Positions 5,670-13,274 of a DNA stretch of 16,009 bases are shown here, one piece after another. Positions within the stretch are counted from its first letter, which is position 1; each line of letters starts with the position of its first letter. The notes beneath the pieces are model-generated. The model made no database searches, was not told where the DNA came from, and saw only the letters and a program-made list of their open reading frames with translations. This DNA is from an uncultured Collinsella sp. (GTDB taxonomy: Bacteria > Actinomycetota > Coriobacteriia > Coriobacteriales > Coriobacteriaceae). A program made the position numbers and the translations under genes. The stretch is taken from contig URIE01000034.1 in the NCBI GenBank assembly GCA_900547805.1, forward strand, positions 1-16,009. The letters are read 5' to 3'.

Positions 5670-7199
5670 CTAATCCAGTTTGGTACCTGGCACCTGCACG
5701 GCTTTCCCGAGCAACACTTTGAGCTCGTTCAAAATGGAAACGGGCTGTCGGTCGACGGTATCCAGATGAAGCGTGGCCACGCGAAGGGGCGGCTGATATT
5801 CAAACGAGCCAAAGAGCACGGGAGAGCCCAGGAACCGCTCGATTTCCTTTGCGATCGCGTCGGTCTCTTCGGGATCGAATTCGTCGAAAAGCGCCACGAA
5901 CATCGGTCCGGTCGAGCGGAACAGACGACCCTTACCGCGCGAACAATCCATGAGGCAGGCGGCGCTCTCCGCCAAAACGCGGTCGCCTGCATCAAAGCCA
6001 AAGCGGGCATTGACCTGAGCGATATCGTCGATTTTAATGGCGACCAAGCCCGCCTTGCGCGCGACGCGACGCATTTCGCCAATGGCGTTGACCAGGGCGT
6101 GGATGTCGCCCAGGCCGGTCACGGAATCGGTCGTATCTGCCAAGCTGCGGTTGATAATCATGCCCACGTACATGTTGGGCTCGGTATCGGTGCCGTCCAA
6201 GCGGTAGCCCGTGCAGTCGCAAAGCACGTATGCTTCGGTGGCATCCATCACGCGATACTGCATGTAGTGGAAGTGCCACGTACCGTTTATCACCATGTCG
6301 AGCTCGGCGCGTACGTTGTCGCGGTCCTCGGGGTGAACGCGGGCAAGCCACAAGTCGAGTGAGTTGTAGGGATGCTGGGAGGGCAGGTCAAAATCGCGTA
6401 CGGCATTAACCGACCATTGTGATTCGCCCGTATCGAGATTGAGGATAAACGGATAGCGCGTCTCGGAGCTCATAGAGATCGCTTGGAATACGCGGTCGTT
6501 GCACGGAAGCTGCTCGGCAATTGGGTGTGGCGGCGCGTCATTGTCTTTCGGTTGCTGCACACGATGCATAAGCTTATAGCGATACATCTTGCGATCGGCA
6601 TCCATCGTCATCTGGCGACGCGTGTCGCCGGCAAGTGGATTGACGCGCGAGCAGCCAAAGCTAAAGCTAGCGATCATGGGCGCCTTGCCACCTGAGCTCG
6701 CCTCGATCAGCCCGGCACGTACCTGCTCCAAGCGCTGCTCGAGTTCAGTCTCGTTTGCAGAGAGCGAGATAAGCACAAACTCGTCTCCACCGATACGGAA
6801 CAGCATCTCATCGTGCTCCATGGTTTCGGAGAGCGTGCGACAGATGCTCAGAATATAGCGATTGCCTTCGGCGTGGCCAAACCTATCATTGCAATGCTTG
6901 AGATGGTCGATGTCAATATAGGCGCAGGTGAAGGGGTCGCCTTTGCGCCAGAGCTGCTCGACGTGACGGTCGAGTCCGCCACGGTTGTCCAAGTTGGTGA
7001 GCGGATCGATATAGGCGTTGCACTCAAGCAGCTGGCGCTCTTGTTGCAGGATGGCATGCGTCTTTTGCAGTTGCTCACCAACGGCGCGTAGCTCAGCAGG
7101 CAGCACGGAAACATCGAGTTCGGCGGTCAAGACACCATTCGCAAGTCGCTGAAGATAGGCAATAATCGATTGCTCGCCCAAGCGATATGACTCGTTCAT
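5670..7199 (-). CDS. GGDEF-PAS-(degenerate GGDEF) diguanylate cyclase-like protein
   Basis: A cytoplasmic signalling protein of 509 residues with no membrane segment. A short helical N-terminus (1-60) leads into a GGDEF domain (about 61-215) with DPLTNLDNR at 65-73, metal site YIDID (94-98), ND (104-105) and intact RIGGDEF (135-141). GGDEF domains make c-di-GMP from two GTP. The guanine-recognition position, usually the Asp of GHxxGD, is Asn here (GHAEGN, N113). The RxxD inhibitory site is absent. Residues about 236-350 form a PAS-like domain (WLARVHPEDR at 284-293), and 360-500 form a second GGDEF-like domain whose signature is lost (RSTGPMF at 428-434), so it is likely structural or regulatory. 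The ATG at 7197-7199 is chosen for AAGGAGG at 7209-7215, nine bases upstream. It lies directly downstream of a larger paralogue on the same strand. Confidence 0.92.
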   Translation of the reverse strand: MNESYRLGEQSIIAYLQRLANGVLTAELDVSVLPAELRAVGEQLQKTHAILQQERQLLECNAYIDPLTNLDNRGGLDRHVEQLWRKGDPFTCAYIDIDHLKHCNDRFGHAEGNRYILSICRTLSETMEHDEMLFRIGGDEFVLISLSANETELEQRLEQVRAGLIEASSGGKAPMIASFSFGCSRVNPLAGDTRRQMTMDADRKMYRYKLMHRVQQPKDNDAPPHPIAEQLPCNDRVFQAISMSSETRYPFILNLDTGESQWSVNAVRDFDLPSQHPYNSLDLWLARVHPEDRDNVRAELDMVINGTWHFHYMQYRVMDATEAYVLCDCTGYRLDGTDTEPNMYVGMIINRSLADTTDSVTGLGDIHALVNAIGEMRRVARKAGLVAIKIDDIAQVNARFGFDAGDRVLAESAACLMDCSRGKGRLFRSTGPMFVALFDEFDPEETDAIAKEIERFLGSPVLFGSFEYQPPLRVATLHLDTVDRQPVSILNELKVLLGKAVQVPGTKLD

Positions 7200-7237
7200 G
7201 ATGAATAACCTCCTTGGGCAGAACAACGGTTTGTATC

Positions 7238-7268
7238 ATATCCCCAATTCGGTTTGAATTGGGGATAT
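7238..7268. promoter_or_regulatory. Perfect 13-bp inverted repeat between the two c-di-GMP genes
   Basis: ATATCCCCAATTC (7238-7250), a 5-base loop and GAATTGGGGATAT (7256-7268) make a perfect 13-bp dyad. No T run follows on the minus strand. A -10-like TATGAT (minus strand, 7235-7240) overlaps its edge, so it could be an operator for the downstream GGDEF gene, or a hairpin that weakens read-through from the upstream gene. The role is undecided. Confidence 0.5.
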
Positions 7269-7280
7269 AAGTTAGCTAAT

Positions 7281-7296
7281 GGAGACAAATGTCCCC
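7281..7296. repeat. Small GGGACA-type dyad after the EAL gene
   Basis: GGAGAC and GTCCCC flank AAAT, giving a 6-bp dyad with one mismatch, 31 bases past the stop codon of the EAL gene. It resembles the GGGACA/TGTCCC cores found in other spacers of this window. Function unknown. Confidence 0.3.
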
Positions 7297-7326
7297 TTCG
7301 GCGGTGGTGTTTTGCGCGCGAGCGTA

Positions 7327-10044
7327 TCAGTTGTTTTTGCCACCATCGAGCAATGCCTCAAAATCATTCGCCGGCATGGGGCGGTAGTAGAGGAAGCCCT
7401 GAGCGTAGCGGGCGCCCATGTGGCGTAGTATGTTTGCCTGCTCATTTGTCTCGACGCCTTCGACCACGACGGGCAGATGGAGCGACTGCGCCATCTCGAG
7501 CATCGATGACACGATCTGCGCGCTGCGGCCTTGATCGCGGTCGGTGGGCACAAAGGTGCGGTCGAGCTTGATGACGTCGACGTTGACGTTCTTGAGCATC
7601 GCGAGCGTGGACTGGCCGGTGCCAAAATCGTCCATATAGGTCGAGAAGCCGCGGGTGTGCAGGTCGGCTGTCAGTTTGTCCACGGCCTCGGACTCCCCCG
7701 TATAAGCCGTCTCGGTGATCTCGATACGCATGAGCTCGGGCGGTAGGTTGTATTGGGCGGCGAGCGCCCCCATATGTTCGGCAACGTCGCAGGCAAGGAT
7801 ATCCACGCGCGACACATTAAGCGAGACCGGAACCACGCGAAGTCCTCGATCGATGCGTCCGCGCAGCCACGAGGCGACACCCTGCCAAATGTACTTGTCG
7901 AGCGTCACCACAAAGCCGCTTTCCTCGAGTGCGGGGATAAACGTTGCGGGCGAAATGAGAGAGCCGTCCTTGTCAATCCAGCGGGTGAGTGCTTCGGCGC
8001 CAATGATCTCGCCGGTTTCCATATCAACCTGGGGCTGCAGGTAGTAGGTGATGCGGTCGTTTGAGAGCGCATACTGGAACTCGGTGAGGGTGCGGTGAAA
8101 CGCCACCTCGCGCTTGTATTCCTCGGGGCGAAAGACGGCGATGCGATCCTTAAAATCGTTTTTGGCGCGCCGATTGGTAAACATGGCCTTGGCCTGCGCG
8201 TCGATGGTGATTTCCTCGTTGGGGTCGATGGGGCAAACGCCCATGGACGGCCAGAAACCCACGCCGTCATCATGCTTGGCCACGGCGGCACGAACGCGGT
8301 TATAGATTTGATGGACGGTGTTGTGCTCAAAGGGGATGAGAATGCAAAAGTCGTCTTGGCCCCAGTATCCTGCGACGCCCATCTCGGCATTCTCGATGTC
8401 TTTGAGGACCGTGCCCACATCGGCGAGCATGCGGTCGCCCTCGGCCTGTCCGTGCCATTCGTTGAACAGTCGCATATGACCCATGTCGACGGTGGCGATA
8501 CACCAAGCGGCGTCGCGCCTTGTCTTAAGAAATGCGTTGGTACGCCGCATAAACTCGCTGGGTCGATAGAGGCCCGTGAGCGTATCGATGCGTTCGGCGA
8601 CGGCGCTTTTACGCTCAATCTCGGGTATGGGGAGGCTGTCGTTGGGTGCAAGCCCGCCGGCGGCGCGAAGACGACGGTCGAGTTCGCCTAAAACAGCGGT
8701 CGCTTGATTGATTAAGCGCTCGTAAAAGGCCGGGACGACAAGACAGACGGGGGTAATGGTGTCGTTCGCGATTCGAACAGGAGCGAAAACGGCCTCTTTA
8801 AGATGATGGGTCAGTTGCTCGAATGCCTCGTGGTCCAGATCGTTGCTGAGCACGACGAACTGGGCGTTTCGCGAGCGGAAGACGCGACTTCTGCCGCGGG
8901 TGATCGATAGCATGCGGCCTGCGTATTCGGCGAGCATGTTGTCGACAGCCTCGGCCCCGTAGAGCTCGTTGAACTTTGCCGTGCCACAAACGCGGACCGC
9001 TATAAGCCCCGTCTCGCAACGGTCGCGACGGCAGGCATCGATAGCGTTGATCAGCATACGCTGCGTTCCGAGGCCCGTGGCGGCGTCGACGGTCTCGGCG
9101 AGTGAGTGGTTAACAAGTTCGCCGACATAGAGCGAGGGGGTATTTCCGTCGCCGTCGATGCGAAACCCGCGAGCGCGGCAGAGGACGTAGTCGCCCGCGG
9201 CATTGCGCATGCGGTACTGCATGACGCGGCGGTGTTTGGAGCCATTATAGATTTGGTCGATGTCGTTGATGTAGGCCTCAAGGTCATCGGGGTGGACGCG
9301 CGTTTTCCAGTAATCGTGGCAGTTGTCTACATGCTCAGAAGGAAGACCGAGATCGCGCAGGGCGCCTTGTGACCATAGGGTGCGATGTTTGTCCAAGTTC
9401 TCGATAAAGCAATAACGGCCTTCGTTGAGCATCGAAAAGGCGTCAAAAACGCGATCGCTTATTTCGAAGTCGTCGGTGTGGACTTGCGCGATATTGCGTC
9501 GATCAAGATGCATGGCATGGCGTAGCTTGTAGTCGTACATGCGATGGTCGGCATCGAGTGTCATGCGATTGGAGACTTCACCCAGGGCGGGGTCGGCGTG
9601 CGACACTCCGTAGCTAAACGAGTGAGGCATCTCGGAATCGTTGTTTTTGAGTAGGACCGTTCGGCAGTGTTCCAGGCGCTCGGCGAGGTCGTCCTCGGTC
9701 GCAATCGTAGACAGGATGGCAAACTCGTCGCCGCCTATGCGAAACGCCGCCTCGTCCACTTTCATATACAGCTTGAGATAGAGACTTACCTGCAAGATAT
9801 AGCGGTTGCCCTCGTCATGCCCAAAGACGTCGTTGCAGTGCTTAAGGTTATCGATGTCGATAAACGCCATGGTCACGGGCAGTTCCTGCTCCCAGATTTC
9901 CTCTAGGGAATGGGCAAAGCCGCCGCGGTTGCCAAGTCCGGTGAGCTGGTCGGTAAAGGCCGTCCTAATCAGATCATCCTGACGCTCGAGAAGGTCACGG
10001 ACGGTCTTTTCGAGCGTTTCGGTGTAATTGCTGGCGGTGTCCAT
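7327..10044 (-). CDS. GGDEF-PAS-GGDEF-GGDEF-EAL protein, likely c-di-GMP phosphodiesterase
   Basis: A 905-residue cytoplasmic multidomain protein. In order: a coiled N-terminus (1-28), GGDEF with DQLTGLGNR (32-40) and intact FRIGGDEF (101-108), a PAS-like domain (about 200-310; TRVHPDDL at 248-255), a degenerate GGDEF (321-460; RSRNAQF in place of the signature), a third GGDEF-like domain with GQDDF (562-566), and a C-terminal EAL domain (about 645-900). The EAL domain keeps GAEALTRW (682-689), the Asn of SLNVS (N743), IEITE (774-778), DDFGTG (805-810), IKLDR (825-829), EGVET (862-866) and QGF (882-884). It should therefore hydrolyse c-di-GMP. The first GGDEF has Asn at the guanine-recognition position (GHDEGN, N80) and no RxxD site. 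I start at the ATG 10042-10044; the 56 codons upstream look non-coding, although the ribosome site here is weak. Its first 450 residues are a paralogue of the next gene downstream. Confidence 0.92.
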   Translation of the reverse strand: MDTASNYTETLEKTVRDLLERQDDLIRTAFTDQLTGLGNRGGFAHSLEEIWEQELPVTMAFIDIDNLKHCNDVFGHDEGNRYILQVSLYLKLYMKVDEAAFRIGGDEFAILSTIATEDDLAERLEHCRTVLLKNNDSEMPHSFSYGVSHADPALGEVSNRMTLDADHRMYDYKLRHAMHLDRRNIAQVHTDDFEISDRVFDAFSMLNEGRYCFIENLDKHRTLWSQGALRDLGLPSEHVDNCHDYWKTRVHPDDLEAYINDIDQIYNGSKHRRVMQYRMRNAAGDYVLCRARGFRIDGDGNTPSLYVGELVNHSLAETVDAATGLGTQRMLINAIDACRRDRCETGLIAVRVCGTAKFNELYGAEAVDNMLAEYAGRMLSITRGRSRVFRSRNAQFVVLSNDLDHEAFEQLTHHLKEAVFAPVRIANDTITPVCLVVPAFYERLINQATAVLGELDRRLRAAGGLAPNDSLPIPEIERKSAVAERIDTLTGLYRPSEFMRRTNAFLKTRRDAAWCIATVDMGHMRLFNEWHGQAEGDRMLADVGTVLKDIENAEMGVAGYWGQDDFCILIPFEHNTVHQIYNRVRAAVAKHDDGVGFWPSMGVCPIDPNEEITIDAQAKAMFTNRRAKNDFKDRIAVFRPEEYKREVAFHRTLTEFQYALSNDRITYYLQPQVDMETGEIIGAEALTRWIDKDGSLISPATFIPALEESGFVVTLDKYIWQGVASWLRGRIDRGLRVVPVSLNVSRVDILACDVAEHMGALAAQYNLPPELMRIEITETAYTGESEAVDKLTADLHTRGFSTYMDDFGTGQSTLAMLKNVNVDVIKLDRTFVPTDRDQGRSAQIVSSMLEMAQSLHLPVVVEGVETNEQANILRHMGARYAQGFLYYRPMPANDFEALLDGGKNN

Positions 10045-10363
10045 GTTGTAAGCGGCTTTCTGAGGTCGGGGCGGATGGCGTCGGGCGAGCTCGTAGTGTA
10101 CACGCGTCGTTGCTCGGCGCCTTGCGTGTATCCAGGCCCCCGCCTTGCTGCGTTGTTGAGTTACTTTGCCGGCTAATGTTCGCTGTTGATAACAGCTGAG
10201 TAGTATAGACAACAGTGCACAATTATATATGGGCGCACATGCTGTGGGCGGCTATTATTCGCCAAACGGCAACGCCTGGGTGCGCATGAAAAATGCGACT
10301 GAGTCGATATATGTTGACGGGTATACTTGTCCCGTTTTAAAACGCAGGAACGGAGATGGTCAC
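10045..10363. other. Divergent intergenic region between the EAL gene and the patatin gene
   Basis: These 319 bases should hold both divergent promoters. Toward the EAL gene, the minus strand has TATACT (10202-10207) as a -10 candidate, followed by the dyad at 10182-10196. Toward the patatin gene, TTGACG (10314-10319) lies 16 bases before TTTAAA (10336-10341), and TATACT (10322-10327) is another possible -10. Open frames cross the region on both strands but show no family features. No RNA gene or riboswitch was recognised. Confidence 0.5.
10182..10196. promoter_or_regulatory. Palindromic operator candidate
   Basis: GCTGTT-GAT-AACAGC is a perfect 6-bp dyad with a 3-base centre. It lies just downstream of the minus-strand TATACT and would sit at or shortly after the transcription start of the EAL gene. 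Repressor unknown. Confidence 0.35.
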
Positions 10364-11233
10364 ATGGCACAGCCGGATACGACGCGCACGGTGGGGCTTG
10401 CGCTCGAGGGAGGCGGCTACCGCGGTATGTATACGGCGGGCGTGCTCGACGTTTGGATGGAGCGCGGTTTGACCTGCGACCATATGGTGGGTGTCTCGGC
10501 GGGCGCGGCGTTTGGCTACAACTTTAAATCGCGCCAGATCGGCCGTGCCATTCGTTACAACAAGGCCTATTGCGCCGACAAGCGCTATGCGAGCGTGACC
10601 AGCTGGCTGCGAACCGGCGATATGTTCAATGCCGATTTTGCCTATCACGAGGTGCCTATCGAGCGCGATCCCATCGACTTGGAGGCGTATCGCGCCTGCC
10701 CCATGCGATTTACGTGCGTGTGTACCGATATCGAGACGGGCAAGGCCGTCTACCACGATCTACCGTATGGCGACGAGCGCGATATCGAGTGGATCCGGGC
10801 GTCGTCTGCCATTCCTGTGGCGACGCGTCCCGTTGCTATTGACGGGCATAAGTATCTGGATGGTGGCGTGGCTGATTCTATTCCCAGCGCATGGCTGTTT
10901 GCGCAGGGGTATGACCGCAATATCGTGGTACTCACGCAGCCGGCGGGCTTTGTGAAGCAGCCCAACAGCGTGATGCCCATGCTGCGGCGCGTGTTCCGTC
11001 ACTATCCGGAGTTTGTTGCAGCGCTTGAGCATCGGCATGAGGTCTACAATGCCACGCTCGATGACCTGGCACGTCGAGAGGCTGCCGGGGAAATCTTTGT
11101 GGTGCGGCCGAGCGAATCGGTGAAGGTGCCGTCGCTGTGCCGCGAACCGGATGAGCTCGAGCGCATCTACCAGGTCGGCCGCCACGATGCAGAGGCGACT
11201 TTGCCGGCGTTGGAAGCGTATCTGGCGGGGTAA
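10364..11233 (+). CDS. Patatin-like phospholipase, YjjU type
   Basis: A 289-residue patatin-fold lipid acyl hydrolase with the Ser-Asp dyad. The oxyanion loop is GGGYRG (residues 16-21), the nucleophile elbow GVSAG (43-47) places Ser at 45, and LDGGVADSIP (165-174) supplies the catalytic Asp at 166. The C-terminal part (RHYPEFVAALEHRHEVYNATLDDL then IFVVRPS and YQVGRHDAE) matches the DUF6363-like tail of COG4667/YjjU proteins. No signal peptide or membrane segment is visible, so it should be cytoplasmic and act on membrane or storage lipid; the real substrate is unknown. The start at 10364 follows GGAGA (10352-10356) by seven bases. The longer frame from 10229 runs through the promoter region and is not used. 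It is monocistronic, divergent from the EAL gene and convergent with the thiamine operon. Confidence 0.9.
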   Translation: MAQPDTTRTVGLALEGGGYRGMYTAGVLDVWMERGLTCDHMVGVSAGAAFGYNFKSRQIGRAIRYNKAYCADKRYASVTSWLRTGDMFNADFAYHEVPIERDPIDLEAYRACPMRFTCVCTDIETGKAVYHDLPYGDERDIEWIRASSAIPVATRPVAIDGHKYLDGGVADSIPSAWLFAQGYDRNIVVLTQPAGFVKQPNSVMPMLRRVFRHYPEFVAALEHRHEVYNATLDDLARREAAGEIFVVRPSESVKVPSLCREPDELERIYQVGRHDAEATLPALEAYLAG

Positions 11234-11244
11234 GGGTCGCATAC

Positions 11245-11290
11245 GGAAAGCGCATCCCGGAATGGAGGCCCAAACTGGGATGCGCTTTCC
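11245..11290. terminator. Hairpin between the convergent patatin gene and thiE
   Basis: GGAAAGCGCATCCC (11245-11258) pairs perfectly with 11277-11290 across an 18-base loop. It starts 11 bases after the patatin stop and ends 44 bases from the thiE stop. No clear T tract is present on either side, so it is probably a shared terminator by strength and position. Confidence 0.6.
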
Positions 11291-11334
11291 ATTGCTGAAG
11301 ATATGAGGCTGCGAATCAGCTGTTCGGCCTATGC

Positions 11335-12030
11335 CTATGCCTGCTGCCAGGTGTCGACAAGGTCCTTGGCTGCGGCATGGGGGTCGTCGGCGCTGCAGAC
11401 GGCGCTTACCACAAAGAAGCCGTCGACGCCGGTGGCCTTAAGCTGCGGCAAGTCGGCCGTCTTAACGCCGCCGCCCACCACGATGGGCACGGGGCTTGCC
11501 GCGTGGAGTGCGGCAAGGTCCTCAAAGCTCTTGGTGATGATAGAGCCGTCGGCCGCGCGTCCGCAGTCGCGCTTGGTCTCGGTCTCGTGGAGCGGGCCGA
11601 TGCCCAGGTAGTCGACCAGGCTCATGTCGGCGGTCTTGACGTACTCGAGCATCTCCTCGCAACGGGCCGAAAGGCCCACAATGGCATCGGGGCCCAGCAG
11701 CTTGCGGCAGACCTCGACGGGAATGTCGCTCTGGCCTACGTGCACGCCATCGACGGCAATGCCCTGCTCGCGCGCGGCAAGCACACAGTCCAGACGGTCA
11801 TCGATTAACAGGGCGACCTGACCGGTCTTGCCGGCCTGTGCGATTGCCTGCGCGGCGTCGTCGGTCAGCGCAATGATCTCGCGGGCGCTTGCCACCTTGG
11901 AGCGCACCTGGATGCAGGTAAAGCCGGCGTCGAGTGCCTGGGCCACCACATCGCCCACGGGGCGTCCGAGGGTGTTTTCGGGGCCGAGTACCAGATAGGC
12001 CGAGATATCAAGGTTGTCGCGGATGCTCAT
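11335..12030 (-). CDS. thiE: Thiamine phosphate synthase
   Basis: This enzyme joins hydroxymethylpyrimidine diphosphate with hydroxyethylthiazole phosphate to give thiamine phosphate. The 231-residue TIM barrel shows the ThiE motifs in order: IQVRSK (40-45), LLIDDRLD (74-81), GVHVGQSDIP (95-104), VGLSARC (118-124), DYLGIGPLHETETKRD (140-155), VVGGGVK (184-190) and FVVSAV (206-211). Small departures from the consensus (IQVR for IQLR, VVGGGV for IGGI) are conservative. The start codon overlaps the stop of the thiamine-binding gene as ATGA, with AGGAGG inside the end of that gene seven bases before the ATG, so translation is probably coupled. It is the last gene of a riboswitch-controlled operon that also supplies the thiazole kinase. 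A pyrimidine kinase (ThiD) must come from elsewhere. Confidence 0.95.
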   Translation of the reverse strand: MSIRDNLDISAYLVLGPENTLGRPVGDVVAQALDAGFTCIQVRSKVASAREIIALTDDAAQAIAQAGKTGQVALLIDDRLDCVLAAREQGIAVDGVHVGQSDIPVEVCRKLLGPDAIVGLSARCEEMLEYVKTADMSLVDYLGIGPLHETETKRDCGRAADGSIITKSFEDLAALHAASPVPIVVGGGVKTADLPQLKATGVDGFFVVSAVCSADDPHAAAKDLVDTWQQA

Positions 12031-12368
12031 TGTGCTTCCTCCTGCTTTTTGATCTGTGCTTCCATGCGCTTGAGTTTGCCGGTCATGGTGTCGGTAAATC
12101 CGGGTCGAATATCGGCTTTGAGCACGACTTCGGTGCGGATGCCCTTGCTCGCCAACACAAAGGTCGCGTCGCGCACGACCTGCATGACCTCGTCCCAGTC
12201 GCCCTCGATCTCGGTGAACATCGAGGTGGTGCGGTTGGGAAGGCCGCTCTCGCGAATGACGCGCACGACCTCGGCGACCTCGGCGGACAGTTCATCGCCG
12301 GTGCCGCACGGGGCGATGGCCACAGCGACGAGCGTGTTCATGCCGGCATTGGTTGCGGGCTCGGACAT
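12027..12368 (-). CDS. MTH1187/YkoF-like thiamine-binding protein (DUF77, PF01910)
   Basis: A 113-residue protein of the thiamine-binding (Thiamine_BP) family. Characteristic segments are VAVAIAPCGTGDELS (14-28), VVRVIRESGLPNR (34-46), MFTEIEGDWDEVMQVV (50-65), and TEVVLKADIR (79-88). Family structures are ferredoxin-like folds that bind thiamine or its pyrimidine part; the cellular role (carrier, sensor or salvage helper) is not settled. Its position between thiM and thiE under a TPP riboswitch supports a thiamine job. The C-terminus is a charged helix (KLKRMEAQIKKQEEAQ) whose codons also provide the thiE ribosome site. The start has GGAGG eight bases upstream and follows the thiM stop codon by three bases. 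Confidence 0.9.
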   Translation of the reverse strand: MSEPATNAGMNTLVAVAIAPCGTGDELSAEVAEVVRVIRESGLPNRTTSMFTEIEGDWDEVMQVVRDATFVLASKGIRTEVVLKADIRPGFTDTMTGKLKRMEAQIKKQEEAQ

Positions 12369-12371
12369 GGC

Positions 12372-13211
12372 TTATGCCTCCTCGAGCTCGAGTTGGTTAT
12401 CGGCGATGTCTTGGGCGGTTGCGCGGTAGAGCTCGTCGATAAAGGCGACCTTAAAGCTTGCCGGGGCATCGGCGACGGCGGCGGCACGCGTGCCGGCGAC
12501 GTTGTAGACGGCGGTACCGCAGACGGCTGCCGTAAACGGATCGGCAGCGCAGGCGTACACGGCCAGCACGCCGCCCTGCGAGCAACCGCAGCCGGTAATC
12601 TTGGACATGAGCGGGCTGCCGCCGTGGGATTTGGCCACGGTCGTGCCGTCGGTAATCAGGTCGACTTCGCCCGAGACCACAACGGCGCCGCCGGTGTAGC
12701 GAGCGAGCGCCACGGCGGCATCGCGGGCGGCGTCGACCGTGTCGGTGGTATCGACACCACGTACGCGGCTCAGATCGGCCGACTCGCCCTCAAGACCCCA
12801 CAGGCCGGAGAGTGCGATGATCTCGGAGGCGTTGCCGCGTACGATGGCGGGCTTGTACTGCTTGAGCTCGTTTACCAGCTGGGTGCGCAGGCTACCGATG
12901 CCCAGACCCACCGGATCGAGCACCCAGGGCTTGCCGGCGTCGTGTGCCGCCTTGGCCGCGCGGGGAATCGTCTGCTCGTAGATGGGGAAGAGCGTGCCCA
13001 TGTTGAGATAGATGGCGGCGCCGCCGGCAACGAGCGCCTCGCCCTCGTCGGGCAGATAGACCATGGCGGCCGAACCGCCCACGGCGAGCTGCGCGTTGGC
13101 GACAAAGTCGATCGTCACCGTGTTGGTGATGGAGCCGGCCATCGGATTGGTGGCTCGAATCTCCTCTACGGCCTTGACCATATGTTGCTTAAGCTGTTCC
13201 GAATCAATCAC
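12372..13211 (-). CDS. thiM: Hydroxyethylthiazole kinase
   Basis: This kinase phosphorylates the thiazole alcohol with ATP for salvage into thiamine. The 279-residue ribokinase-like protein shows ThiM motifs: SITNTVTIDFVAN (27-39), LAVGGSAAM (42-50), AIYLNMGTL (66-74), PWVLDPVGLG (95-104), IVRGNASE (123-130), SGEVDLITDG (180-189) and ITGCGCSQGG (205-214). The usual active-site text is TGTGC; here Thr is replaced by Cys at 208 while the conserved Cys at 210 is kept. I start at the GTG (13209-13211) because AAGGAGG lies eight bases before it and the next in-frame ATG is inside the first helix. Upstream in-frame codons fall in the riboswitch. It heads the thiM, thiamine-binding, thiE operon. Confidence 0.95.
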   Translation of the reverse strand: MIDSEQLKQHMVKAVEEIRATNPMAGSITNTVTIDFVANAQLAVGGSAAMVYLPDEGEALVAGGAAIYLNMGTLFPIYEQTIPRAAKAAHDAGKPWVLDPVGLGIGSLRTQLVNELKQYKPAIVRGNASEIIALSGLWGLEGESADLSRVRGVDTTDTVDAARDAAVALARYTGGAVVVSGEVDLITDGTTVAKSHGGSPLMSKITGCGCSQGGVLAVYACAADPFTAAVCGTAVYNVAGTRAAAVADAPASFKVAFIDELYRATAQDIADNQLELEEA

Positions 13212-13219
13212 TGCACATG

Positions 13220-13226
13220 CCTCCTT
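13220..13226 (-). promoter_or_regulatory. Ribosome binding site deciding the GTG start of thiM
   Basis: AAGGAGG on the minus strand, eight bases before GTG 13209-13211. An ATG and another GTG lie in the spacer, but both are out of frame with ThiM. Confidence 0.75.
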
Positions 13227-13232
13227 GGCATA

Positions 13233-13264
13233 GAAAAGGGGCGCTGTGCATAGACAGCGCCCCT
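13233..13264 (-). terminator. Terminator in the expression platform of the TPP riboswitch
   Basis: On the minus strand GGGGCGCTGT pairs with ACAGCGCCCC (13238-13247 with 13254-13263; 10 bp, 6-base loop), followed by TTTTC. It lies between the aptamer and the thiM ribosome site, so TPP binding probably favours premature termination. The competing antiterminator was not worked out. Confidence 0.85.
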
Positions 13265-13274
13265 GTAAAGGCGG

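Noticed and set aside
5664..6362. Plus-strand open frame (232 codons) across the GGDEF gene
   Set aside because: Shadow of the PAS and degenerate GGDEF coding region; no ribosome site or motif.
10045..10212. N-terminal extension of 56 codons for the EAL protein
   Set aside because: The extension is Arg/Ala-rich with no domain, overlaps likely promoter and palindrome sequence, and the paralogue has no counterpart.
10229..10363. N-terminal extension of 45 codons for the patatin protein
   Set aside because: A good ribosome site lies just before the ATG at 10364, and patatin motifs begin normally after that start.
11934..13253. Long plus-strand open frame (439 codons) opposite thiM and the thiamine-binding gene
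   Set aside because: The opposite strand encodes recognised thiamine proteins; this frame is Gly/Asp/His-rich with no family pattern.
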